Shown: positions 1-6,750, counted from the stretch's first letter. The stretch: DNA of 7,119 nt from an uncultured Peptostreptococcaceae bacterium (GCA_905236895.1 CAJOQI010000125.1:1-7119), one strand, 5' to 3'. The notes: generated from the letters alone by a model not told the origin. Made by a program: numbers and translations.

Positions 1-435
1 GATGGCTACGGATACTGCCTCTATTTCTTCGCTTCCGAATATCCCCACCACGCTACAGCATCAACGGATTTATCAAGCTACTCCGCTTTTTCGGAGGAGG
101 ATAGCGTTAGATACGCTTTGATCTATCACTATTTGGAAAACAAAAGCGGATATAACAGCGGATACGGTCATGCTCTTGCGGCCCTATATTCATGGACCAA
201 GCTTGGTGTACGTCTATTGGTGGAAACCGCCATAGGGGGAAGCTTTTCGGATTACGCGTCGGAATATATTTCCTTGGCTTTGGGTGAATTGAATACGAGT
301 CAGATCTTTGCCATCTTTGCGGATGCGGAGGAATATGCCCGCAGCAATCCTGATGGTCTGGAGGGAGAAACAAGAATCTATTGGGACGAGACCAGCGCCA
401 ATGGAAAACTTCAGCCCATGGTCGTAACCCGTACT
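1..435 (+). other. Remnant of the N-terminal cap domain, possibly thioester-like
   Basis: This covers residues 1 to about 145 of the surface protein, before the first Cna-B-like module. A Cys sits in a GYC motif at residue 6. It is followed by a helical-looking segment ending VRYALIYHYL (36-45) and then GYGHALAALYSW (54-65). This layout resembles the cap domains in front of SpaA/VaFE stalks, in which an early YC motif is followed by a helix and an [AT]H-x-A-L-type segment. In thioester adhesins such a Cys bonds to a downstream Gln. The only nearby Gln in a hydrophobic setting is Q101 in NTSQIFAIF, which is not a clean TQxA motif. The thioester idea is therefore inference, and the upstream half of the domain is missing. 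Confidence 0.45.
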
Positions 436-3400
436 TGGGAATCGAAGGGAAGGCTAAAACTGAAGAAGGAATCTGCGAGTCCGGAACTTACCAATGGAAA
501 TGATTGTTATTCCTTAAGTGGCGCATCATTTCAGGCCTTTGATAATCCGGGCCTTTCGGGAGACCCCATAGCAAGGCTTATTACCGACGAAGAAGGTAAT
601 ACGGAGACAGTAGAGTTAAAGGCGGGAACCTATTATGTTAAGGAGGTAGAGGCACCTTATGGTTTTTTTCTTGATTCCTCAACAAAAGAAGTGCAGGTGA
701 ACAGCGGAGAGACCGCGGTAATAGAGTTTAAGGACATTCCTCTTAAGGACTCAGCAAATCTTGCTATCCGTAAACTTTCCGGAACCACAGGAAAATTGGT
801 AAGTGATGAGAACAGTATTGCGGTTTTCAAGGTGGAGTTTTGGACCAATGATAGCTGGCAGGGCAGTCCTGCCAAGACGTGGTATTTCCAAACAAAGAAT
901 AGAAGCACCGGTGAGGTAGGCATTGCTTCCCTAAAAAGGGCCGGCTGTCTGGCAGAAGGCTATGTGAACGATTCCTTCTATATGAATGGAGAAGAAATAA
1001 TATTTCCCCTGGGAAGCATTAGGATTACCGAAGAAAAAGCTCCCGATGGATTTCTTCCGCTGGATTTGGAGGTTAAGGGTGTGATTATTCCCGATGATTC
1101 AGGTGAAGAGACCTTGATCAGATGGGAGACAGAAGAACTCCCTAAGGTTCTTGAATACGGCAAGGATGGTCAGATTTCCATCTACGATAAAGAAGTCTAT
1201 GGAGGAGTAAGGGTTTACAAGGAAAGCGTCGAGAGGGGGAAGAATGCTGAAGGGGACGGAACCTTAGGTAAGACTGTGTTCACGATTTTCAATAACAGCG
1301 GCAAAACCATCCTCCTTAAAGATGGAACCGAAATTGAAAATGGTAATCCCATAATGGATTTGGTTGCAGAGGATAATGGCATAGCTGAAACCTCCAAGGA
1401 TGCACTTACCACGGGGAAATACTATGTAATGGAGAAGAAAGCACCGACGGGATATAACCTCAACGATTCCAAGAGGATAGCTTTTGAAATTGGTGGGGCA
1501 AGAGAGGACGATGGAAAAATCGTTGATTTAAGAAACAATCCTATTAAAAACAATTCCATAAAAGGTGATGTGAAGATTGAAAAATGGGACAGGGAATTAG
1601 ATAAGAAAGTCAGTCAAGGAGATGGGGACTTTAGTGGAATTAAGTTTCAGATTATCAATAAGAGCAAGAATCCTGTGGTAGTTGGTGGGGTAGAATATGG
1701 GGTCAATAAGGTGATAGAAAACACCCTCTTGACTATCGACGCTACGGGCGAAGCCAGAACCAGGGGAAAGAGGCTTCCTTACGGAACCTATGAAATCAAA
1801 GAAATCGAAACCAACGGAAAATATCTTTTGACGGATGGAAAGGCGAAGACTTTTGAAATACGTGAGGATGGGGCTTTGGTGGATAAGGACAAAGACGAAA
1901 ATGCTCTGGTGTTCAAGGACAACGTGATTCGAGGAGGTGTTAAGTTTAGAAAGATTGATGATGAGAGCGGTGCTGATTCACCTCAAGGTTTTGCAGACCT
2001 CCAAGGAGCGGAGATTACCATATATAACAATTCCAAGGGAAAGGTTTTGGTGAAAGGAGTTGAGTACGGCAAAAACGAAGCGGTGCTTACCCTTAAAACC
2101 AAGACCGACGGAACCGCAACCACGGGAAAGAGGGATCTTCCGTATGGCAGCTATTATGCGGTGGAAACCAAGGCAAGCGAAGGTTACGAGATAAACCGAG
2201 GCTGGCGAGTTGATTTCGAAATTCGTCAGGAGGGGGTGATAGTGGATATGGCAAAGAACACACCCTTGGAAGAAGAGATAATAAGAGGTGATGCATCCTG
2301 GTTCAAGGTGGATATTGATGGATCTCATTTGGGTAATATTCCTTTCCTGGTATCAAGACTTGACGAAGAAGGAAATGTGGTTGAGAGCCACGTGATTCTA
2401 ACGGATGAAAAGGGAAGGCTGAATACCAAGGAGCGTCCGAAGTCCGGAGAAAAGGTTAATTCTTTGGACTCCTTCCTTGAGAAGGGAATATATAAAGGTC
2501 CCATGGATAGCACCACGGGAATATGGTTTGGAGAGCAGTCCGCCATGGCTGATGGAAGAGGTTCCTTTATCTATGCAAAGTATCTGATTGAAGAACTGCC
2601 CTGTGATGGCGGGGAAAACAGTGACATGCTTAAGCAGCTCCTCTTTAGCGATACCTTTGATATGTCCAAGGACTTTACGGAGGGAAAGCTTTTCCAACTG
2701 GATAATATATTCGTAAACCTTATTGTTCATCTTGAATCGGATTTGATTGACGAGGCCTCGGGAACAAAGACCGTGTCGCTCCTTAAAAATGCCAAGGTGA
2801 CAGATAGCCTTCGTTGGGATCATCTAAAGATTGGACAGGAATATAAACTGAAGACGGAAATATACTATGAGGATGGGGAAGGAAATATCACCCTTTTGGG
2901 AGAAAACACCCAGCCTCTGGTTCCCAAGAATGTGGACGGGACCAATACTTCCTATGGCATAGAATCGAATACTGTAACAATAGATACTTCGGGCCTCAAG
3001 AAAGGCACGCTTCACGGAGTGGATTATATCTATGCGGTGGTAAATGGTGAGGATATACTGGTAGCATCTCACAACAAAGAGTTAAACACGGAGAGGCAGA
3101 CCCTGGGTATTCCTTCTTTAAGAACCGTAGCAAGAGACGGATATTCCGGTGGACATATGGGAACGGTTAACGAAGAGGGTAAAATTATCGACAGAGTTAT
3201 GTACGAGAATCTTCCAAAGGACAAAACCTTCCTCTTTGAGGCAGTCTTGAGATTTGTCGATACGGGGGAAGAAATAGCCAAGGTTAATCGAGTTGTCAGG
3301 ATTAGCGATAGAGTGGAAGAGCCGATACTGAAAAAAGACGGTTCATATACAGCGCCATCCACAGGAGAGATAGATATGCCTGAGTTTGTTTTCCCTTTAA

Positions 3401-5505
3401 GCGGAGAGGAGGGAATCCCTGAAATCAAGGGAAAAACCCTGGTGGTGACTGAGACGGTCTATGACTACGATACAGATGAAAAATATATTGACCATTACGA
3501 TCTTAATGATAAAGACCAGTCCATAACATATATCAAGGTTGGAACCACAGCGAAAGATGAGAGGACGGGAGGTCACACGGGAACTGTCGGGGAAAAGAGT
3601 AAGGTGGTTGATGAAGTTAAGATTGAAAACTGCCTTATTGGCGAAACCTATGAAGTGACGGGAAGATTTGTTGACAAGGAAACTCTGGAAGTCCTCGGGG
3701 AAGCTGAACCGGTATCCTTTGTTGCAGAAGAAAAGACGGAATACGTAAATATTGAGTTCGAGATTGATGCAAAAAACCTCGGAGGCAGGTCAGGAATGGC
3801 CTTCGAATATATAACCCATAACGGATATAAGGTTGGAGGACACGAAGACCCGGAGGACAAAGAGCAGATTATAAACTATCCCCGGGTGAGGACCACCGCA
3901 GCTGACGGAGCGACGGAAAGTCATACGGGAGTCATTGGAAAAGCAAATATAGTTGATAAAGTGGAACTTAAAAACTTAACTGTGGGCGATAAATACAAGA
4001 TAGTGGGAACTATTTACAATAGCGATGGAAAGGCCCTTGAAGTTAAGGGGAAACCTTTGGTGAAGGAATCAAAAGCCTTTGTTGCCCACAAGGTGGATAT
4101 GATGATGGACATAAGCTTTGATGTGAATACCGAGGGGATGGAAGGCAAATCTCTGGTGGTTTTCGAAAAACTGATTCATATTGGAGCTGAGGAAAGAGAG
4201 GTGGCATGTCACGAAGATCCCAAGGACAAAGGGCAGACAATTAATTATCCGAACCTTCACACCAATGCCAGCGACGGAAAGACCCAGGAACAAATCGGCA
4301 CGGTGGCTCAAGATGGAAGCAATGAGATCATAATCGATACGGTGACTTATAAAAACCTTACACCCGGTGAAACCTATAAAATAAAGGGAGACCTTCACTA
4401 TAAAGAGGATTTCGTGGATGCAAATGGGAAAAAGCATAAGGCAGGGGATATTGTTAAGGACGAGAAGGGAAATGCAGTTAGGGCGGAAGAAACCTTCCTG
4501 GTGGAAAAATCGGACTATTTCGTAATCTTGGCATATGAGGTGCCTTCCTATCTGCTAAAGGGAAGTACCATTGTGGTATTTGAAGATCTCTACCAAGGAG
4601 AGACTCTCCTCATATCCCACGCAGATTTAGAGGACGATAATCAAAGGATTGATTATCCGGATGTTAGAACCAAGGCAAGGGATGATTTAACCAAGGGATG
4701 TGTCGGGCAGGTACGGGAAGAAGTGACACTGGTGGACTTGGTTAGCTTAAGCAATCTGACCGTGGGTAAAGAATATACTGTTGAAGGATATCTTATGAAC
4801 CGGGAAAGTGGAGAAAGGTATCTGGATGGCAAAGGAAAAGATGTGAAAGGAGAGCCTGTTACATTCATAGCCGAAAGCAAGGATGAAAAGGTGGAAATGA
4901 AGTTCGTCTTTGATGGATCCAATCTTGGAGGAACCTCCCTTGTTGTCTATGAAGACCTAAAGTATCAGGACAGGGTAGTGGCATTCCATCACAATATTAA
5001 GTCATCTTCTCAGACCGTTGAATTCCCGGAAATAGGGACTGCGGCAACGGATGGACAGGGGAATAAGACTGTAGGACTATCAAAGAATATGACCTTGCTT
5101 GATATGATTGAATACAGGAATCTTGCTCCGGGTAAATACCGAGTCATAACGGAAGTTGTTGTAAAGGACAGTGAAGAGGTTATAAACCGTGAAGAAAGGG
5201 ATGTGAAGATAAAAGAAAAAGATGGAATGGTTAAGATAAAAACCAAGGTAGATACTACCGATTTGGCAGGTAAGGATATTGTATTCTTCGAAACCATTGA
5301 ATCGATGAACCCTGAGGGCGACTATGTGAAGGTAGCTGAACACAGGGATATAGAGGATGAGAATCAGACCATAAGGGTGGAGAAACCACCTGTGGTAAAA
5401 ACGGGAGATGAAAGCCAAGGTACCGTTTATATGATGCTTATGATGACAGCAATGGTATTGCTTGGAATGATGGGCTATACCCGTAGAAAAACAATTGGCA
5501 CTTAA
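1..5505 (+). CDS. Giant cell-wall-anchored surface protein with SpaA/Cna-B-like and VaFE ester-bond repeats (5' end missing)
   Basis: The frame is open from base 1 without a stop and ends at TAA 5503-5505, giving 1834 visible residues. A TTG at 118 is in frame, but coding sense clearly continues upstream of it, so it is not the real start; the signal peptide lies outside the window. Residue numbers here count from base 1. Layout: N-terminal cap remnant (1 to about 145), six SpaA/Cna-B-like modules (about 150-903), seven VaFE-type modules (about 906-1789), a sorting motif VVKTG (1798-1802), a hydrophobic helix (1807-1826) and a basic TRRK tail. Known relatives are sortase-linked adhesins or pilin-like proteins whose modules form internal isopeptide or Thr-Gln ester bonds that resist force and proteases. 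I infer an extracellular, peptidoglycan-linked stalk, perhaps an adhesin; the ligand cannot be read from the sequence. A terminator follows 25 bases after the stop, so it is the last gene of its transcript. No sortase is visible. Confidence 0.93.
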   Translation, partial: DGYGYCLYFFASEYPHHATASTDLSSYSAFSEEDSVRYALIYHYLENKSGYNSGYGHALAALYSWTKLGVRLLVETAIGGSFSDYASEYISLALGELNTSQIFAIFADAEEYARSNPDGLEGETRIYWDETSANGKLQPMVVTRTWESKGRLKLKKESASPELTNGNDCYSLSGASFQAFDNPGLSGDPIARLITDEEGNTETVELKAGTYYVKEVEAPYGFFLDSSTKEVQVNSGETAVIEFKDIPLKDSANLAIRKLSGTTGKLVSDENSIAVFKVEFWTNDSWQGSPAKTWYFQTKNRSTGEVGIASLKRAGCLAEGYVNDSFYMNGEEIIFPLGSIRITEEKAPDGFLPLDLEVKGVIIPDDSGEETLIRWETEELPKVLEYGKDGQISIYDKEVYGGVRVYKESVERGKNAEGDGTLGKTVFTIFNNSGKTILLKDGTEIENGNPIMDLVAEDNGIAETSKDALTTGKYYVMEKKAPTGYNLNDSKRIAFEIGGAREDDGKIVDLRNNPIKNNSIKGDVKIEKWDRELDKKVSQGDGDFSGIKFQIINKSKNPVVVGGVEYGVNKVIENTLLTIDATGEARTRGKRLPYGTYEIKEIETNGKYLLTDGKAKTFEIREDGALVDKDKDENALVFKDNVIRGGVKFRKIDDESGADSPQGFADLQGAEITIYNNSKGKVLVKGVEYGKNEAVLTLKTKTDGTATTGKRDLPYGSYYAVETKASEGYEINRGWRVDFEIRQEGVIVDMAKNTPLEEEIIRGDASWFKVDIDGSHLGNIPFLVSRLDEEGNVVESHVILTDEKGRLNTKERPKSGEKVNSLDSFLEKGIYKGPMDSTTGIWFGEQSAMADGRGSFIYAKYLIEELPCDGGENSDMLKQLLFSDTFDMSKDFTEGKLFQLDNIFVNLIVHLESDLIDEASGTKTVSLLKNAKVTDSLRWDHLKIGQEYKLKTEIYYEDGEGNITLLGENTQPLVPKNVDGTNTSYGIESNTVTIDTSGLKKGTLHGVDYIYAVVNGEDILVASHNKELNTERQTLGIPSLRTVARDGYSGGHMGTVNEEGKIIDRVMYENLPKDKTFLFEAVLRFVDTGEEIAKVNRVVRISDRVEEPILKKDGSYTAPSTGEIDMPEFVFPLSGEEGIPEIKGKTLVVTETVYDYDTDEKYIDHYDLNDKDQSITYIKVGTTAKDERTGGHTGTVGEKSKVVDEVKIENCLIGETYEVTGRFVDKETLEVLGEAEPVSFVAEEKTEYVNIEFEIDAKNLGGRSGMAFEYITHNGYKVGGHEDPEDKEQIINYPRVRTTAADGATESHTGVIGKANIVDKVELKNLTVGDKYKIVGTIYNSDGKALEVKGKPLVKESKAFVAHKVDMMMDISFDVNTEGMEGKSLVVFEKLIHIGAEEREVACHEDPKDKGQTINYPNLHTNASDGKTQEQIGTVAQDGSNEIIIDTVTYKNLTPGETYKIKGDLHYKEDFVDANGKKHKAGDIVKDEKGNAVRAEETFLVEKSDYFVILAYEVPSYLLKGSTIVVFEDLYQGETLLISHADLEDDNQRIDYPDVRTKARDDLTKGCVGQVREEVTLVDLVSLSNLTVGKEYTVEGYLMNRESGERYLDGKGKDVKGEPVTFIAESKDEKVEMKFVFDGSNLGGTSLVVYEDLKYQDRVVAFHHNIKSSSQTVEFPEIGTAATDGQGNKTVGLSKNMTLLDMIEYRNLAPGKYRVITEVVVKDSEEVINREERDVKIKEKDGMVKIKTKVDTTDLAGKDIVFFETIESMNPEGDYVKVAEHRDIEDENQTIRVEKPPVVKTGDESQGTVYMMLMMTAMVLLGMMGYTRRKTIGT
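448..2709 (+). repeat. Six tandem SpaA/Cna-B-like (prealbumin-fold) modules
   Basis: Six diverged protein-level repeats of about 95-145 residues. Each begins with a strand ending in Lys (K156, K258, K407, K528, K651, K769). Each carries a late strand with Glu before an AP-type turn: GTYYVKEVEAP with E215, RITEEKAP with E344, YYVMEKKAP with E478, YEIKEIE with E601, YAVETKA with E722 and YLIEELP with E864. Modules 1-5 end in an Asp or Asn strand (D245, D396, N512, D640, N753). This is the expected triad for an internal Lys-Asn/Asp isopeptide bond catalysed by Glu. Module 6 is a distinct subtype with a GIWFG motif (840-844) and a LPC motif (866-868), seen in related proteins just before VaFE repeats; its acceptor residue is unclear. 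Module borders are estimates, and DNA-level identity between modules is low, so they are old duplications. Confidence 0.85.
2716..5367 (+). repeat. Seven tandem VaFE-type modules with predicted Thr-Gln ester cross-links
   Basis: The repeat pattern is T-x-A-x-D at the start, a [VI]D plus NL segment, a [VAF][FY]E strand (the VaFE motif) and H-x-D-x2-D-x2-Q at the end. The Thr positions are 1042, 1182, 1298, 1421, 1557 and 1680 in modules 2-7; module 1 has Ser913 there. The VaFE Glu residues are 1151, 1269, 1389, 1528, 1651 and 1764. The Gln positions are 1033, 1173, 1289, 1412, 1548, 1671 and 1789. Clostridium perfringens Cpe0147 modules of this kind form a spontaneous Thr-Gln ester bond between first and last strands. 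Module 1 lacks the VaFE Glu and the Asp pair, and module 6 ends H-H-N-I-K-S-S-S-Q without either Asp. The other five keep every recognisable residue, although module 2 has VTE in place of VFE. Confidence 0.88.
5386..5502 (+). other. C-terminal sortase-type sorting signal, non-canonical VVKTG
   Basis: The protein ends with PPVVKTGDES, then a hydrophobic stretch of about 20 residues containing seven Met (residues 1807-1826), then TRRKTIGT. The order of motif, membrane helix and positive tail is that of sortase substrates. The motif lacks the usual Leu-Pro of LPXTG; [x]xKTGD endings are common in VaFE-type proteins, so this is probably read by a dedicated sortase encoded elsewhere. Cleavage would be expected between T1801 and G1802. 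Confidence 0.8.
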
Positions 5506-5530
5506 GGGGTAAAAGCAGAATGGAAATCAG

Positions 5531-5559
5531 AGTCCCCGCCTTTTCAGGCGGGGACTTTT
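5531..5559 (+). terminator. Factor-independent terminator of the surface protein gene
   Basis: A perfect 10-bp stem (5531-5540 with 5547-5556) of mostly G-C pairs and a six-base loop TTTTCA is followed by a short T run (5556-5559). It begins 25 bases after the stop codon and separates the surface protein transcript from the tRNA gene. The T tract is short (four T, then GTGTT), so termination may be incomplete. Confidence 0.85.
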
Positions 5560-5569
5560 GTGTTATACT
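5541..5569 (+). promoter_or_regulatory. Predicted sigma-A promoter of the tRNA-Ser gene
   Basis: TGTTATACT at 5561-5569 is a full extended -10 (TGn plus TATACT). Seventeen bases upstream of the hexamer is TTTTCA (5541-5546), which matches TTGACA at four of six positions. The predicted start near 5576 lies about 17 bases before the mature tRNA, suitable for 5' trimming by RNase P. The -35 lies in the loop of the preceding terminator. A TTGACA at 5570-5575 has no -10 at a usable distance and was not chosen. Confidence 0.6.
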
Positions 5570-5592
5570 TTGACAGCTGACTTAAATAGCAT

Positions 5593-5681
5593 GGAGACGT
5601 ATCGAAGTGGTCATAACGAGCCGCACTCGAAATGCGGTTGTCCGCAAGGGCACGTGGGTTCAAATCCCACCGTCTCCGCCA
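5593..5681 (+). tRNA. tRNA-Ser (anticodon CGA)
   Basis: A complete class II tRNA of 89 nt including encoded CCA. The acceptor stem is GGAGACG (5593-5599) with CGTCTCC (5671-5677), seven perfect pairs; the discriminator is G5678 and CCA lies at 5679-5681. The D stem is TCG/CGA. The anticodon stem CCGCA/TGCGG encloses loop CTCGAAA, placing anticodon CGA at 5628-5630, which reads UCG serine codons. A long variable arm (TGTCC, GCAA loop, GGGCA) is typical of tRNA-Ser, and the T arm is GTGGG-TTCAAAT-CCCAC. It stands alone between two terminators, so it is probably transcribed as a single-gene unit. Confidence 0.97.
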
Positions 5682-5686
5682 ATAGA

Positions 5687-5712
5687 AAAAGAGCCCCCGT
5701 GGGGGTTCTTTT
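5687..5712. terminator. Bidirectional terminator between the tRNA-Ser gene and azlD
   Basis: AGAGCCCCC (5690-5698) pairs with GGGGGTTCT (5701-5709), with one G-T pair and a GT loop. It is flanked by AAAA on the left and TTT on the right. On the + strand the hairpin is followed by TTTT, six bases after the tRNA 3' end. On the - strand it lies just after the azlD stop codon and is followed by TTTTT. It can serve both converging transcripts. Confidence 0.85.
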
Positions 5713-5714
5713 GA

Positions 5715-6020
5715 TTACAATATAATCTGCGCCAGGAATACCACCAAGCAGCATAGGACTGCAACGAAGAACATATTGGCGCCAAGCCAAGAGGCGATTA
5801 TTCCCACAACCAGGGCAAGAAGGCCGTAGATGGGTTCTTCCGTGGCTCCAAGTATGGCAGGGAAGGTCATGACCGCAAGGGTTACATAGGGCACATAGAA
5901 TAAAAATGATTTTATGAATTGGTTTTCTATGGGCTTCTTTATTAAGGTCAGCGGAAGAACTCTGATTAGATATGTTACCAAGGCGGAGATTAATATATAG
6001 GACCAAGGATTAGTTACCAT
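5715..6020 (-). CDS. azlD: AzlD-type small subunit of a branched-chain amino acid exporter
   Basis: A 101-residue, strongly hydrophobic membrane protein of normal AzlD length. Recognisable family features are TYLIRVLPL (16-24), with the conserved Arg-x-x-Pro, and FYVPYVTLAVMTFPAIL (41-57). Two more hydrophobic segments follow, at about 64-80 and 84-101. AzlD (BrnE in Corynebacterium) works with AzlC (BrnF) in the cytoplasmic membrane to export leucine, isoleucine, valine and analogues such as 4-azaleucine. Three start codons lie in a row (TTG 6026, ATG 6023, ATG 6020). The last is chosen because it leaves six bases after AAAGGAGG; the others leave zero and three. The gene overlaps the end of azlC by 11 bases, which points to translational coupling. 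Substrate is inferred from the family. Confidence 0.93.
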   Translation of the reverse strand: MVTNPWSYILISALVTYLIRVLPLTLIKKPIENQFIKSFLFYVPYVTLAVMTFPAILGATEEPIYGLLALVVGIIASWLGANMFFVAVLCCLVVFLAQIIL

Positions 6021-6750
6021 CATCAACCTCCTTTCCTTCCGCTTCTCCTGTGAAAGGGAAGAGCACAGCCACCACCGAAGAAATCAGAACCGTTAGAATG
6101 ATTATTTTTGTGCCCTCTGAAAGGGCGGTGGTTAGAGGAAGCTTTGCCAACAGATAACTTAAGAGAAAGCTGATTATTATGGCTCCCGCAACAACTTTGT
6201 TCTTCTTGGCGGCAGGAATAATAATGGCTAAAAACATTCCGTAAAGAGCCACACTTAATGCGCTTGAAATATTCGATGGCAGTACGTCACCTGCCATAAC
6301 GCCAAAGGTGGTTCCAAGAGCCCACATTGGTGATGCCACAAGGACCGCGCCGTAGGTGAAAAAAGGATTAATGGGACTTCCTTGGAGGATGGACACGGCG
6401 AATAATTCGTCCGTTACATAGTGGCCCAGAATGAATCGATGATAATATGGTGTGTCGGGATTTAGCCTTTGAGCTAGTGCGGTGCTCATAAGAAGGTATC
6501 GGGCATTGGCTATAAATGCAACTGCAGCGATTTCCAGAATGGTTGCTCCGGTGCCGATCAAAGCGTAATTAGCGTATTGCCCGGCAGATGCGTGGGTTAG
6601 GAGACTGGATATCAAAGCCTGGAGAGGGGTTATTCCCACGCTGCGACCGAAGACCCCAAGGGAAAACCCTACGGCAAAATACCCCAGACCGATGGGGATT
6701 CCATACTTTGCTCCTTCAACCAATTTTTTTTTGCTATAGCCAGAATACAT
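6010..6750 (-). CDS. azlC: AzlC-type large subunit of a branched-chain amino acid exporter
   Basis: A 246-residue polytopic membrane protein of usual AzlC length. Family landmarks are GIPIGLGYFAVGFSLG (17-32), SAGQYAN (55-61), FIANARYLLMS (79-89), TDELFAV (113-119) and hydrophobic segments to about residue 233, then a short charged tail EAEGKEVDDGN. With AzlD it forms the exporter of branched-chain amino acids, driven in characterised members by the proton motive force. The frame stays open upstream to 6810, but ATG 6750 is chosen because family similarity begins directly after it and GGAG (6761-6764) lies ten bases before it; the 20 upstream residues look non-coding and overlap the promoter. 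The gene is first in a two-gene operon with azlD. No Lrp-type regulator such as azlB is in the window, so regulation is unknown. Confidence 0.93.
   Translation of the reverse strand: MYSGYSKKKLVEGAKYGIPIGLGYFAVGFSLGVFGRSVGITPLQALISSLLTHASAGQYANYALIGTGATILEIAAVAFIANARYLLMSTALAQRLNPDTPYYHRFILGHYVTDELFAVSILQGSPINPFFTYGAVLVASPMWALGTTFGVMAGDVLPSNISSALSVALYGMFLAIIIPAAKKNKVVAGAIIISFLLSYLLAKLPLTTALSEGTKIIILTVLISSVVAVLFPFTGEAEGKEVDDGN
6027..6034 (-). promoter_or_regulatory. Strong Shine-Dalgarno site of azlD inside the azlC 3' end
   Basis: On the - strand the sequence reads AAAGGAGG, then TTGATG, then ATG. This near-perfect site lies within the last codons of azlC and decides the azlD start at 6020. 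Ribosomes finishing azlC pass straight over it, so the two subunits are probably made in linked amounts. Confidence 0.8.

Noticed and set aside
118..120. TTG as the start of the surface protein
   Set aside because: The same frame is open and family-like back to base 1, including the YC motif, and no ribosome binding site precedes the TTG.
5570..5575. Consensus TTGACA as the tRNA -35
   Set aside because: A -10 at 17 bases would fall inside the mature tRNA, where no match exists.
5593..5681. tRNA-Ser 3' end as an attachment site for an integrated element
   Set aside because: No repeat of the tRNA 3' end and no integrase is seen; both sides carry ordinary genes and terminators.
5611..6006. A 131-residue frame on the minus strand ending in an AETVGFEPT-type peptide
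   Set aside because: Its C-terminal part is the complement of the tRNA-Ser gene, a well-known source of false protein calls, and the rest is azlD in another frame.
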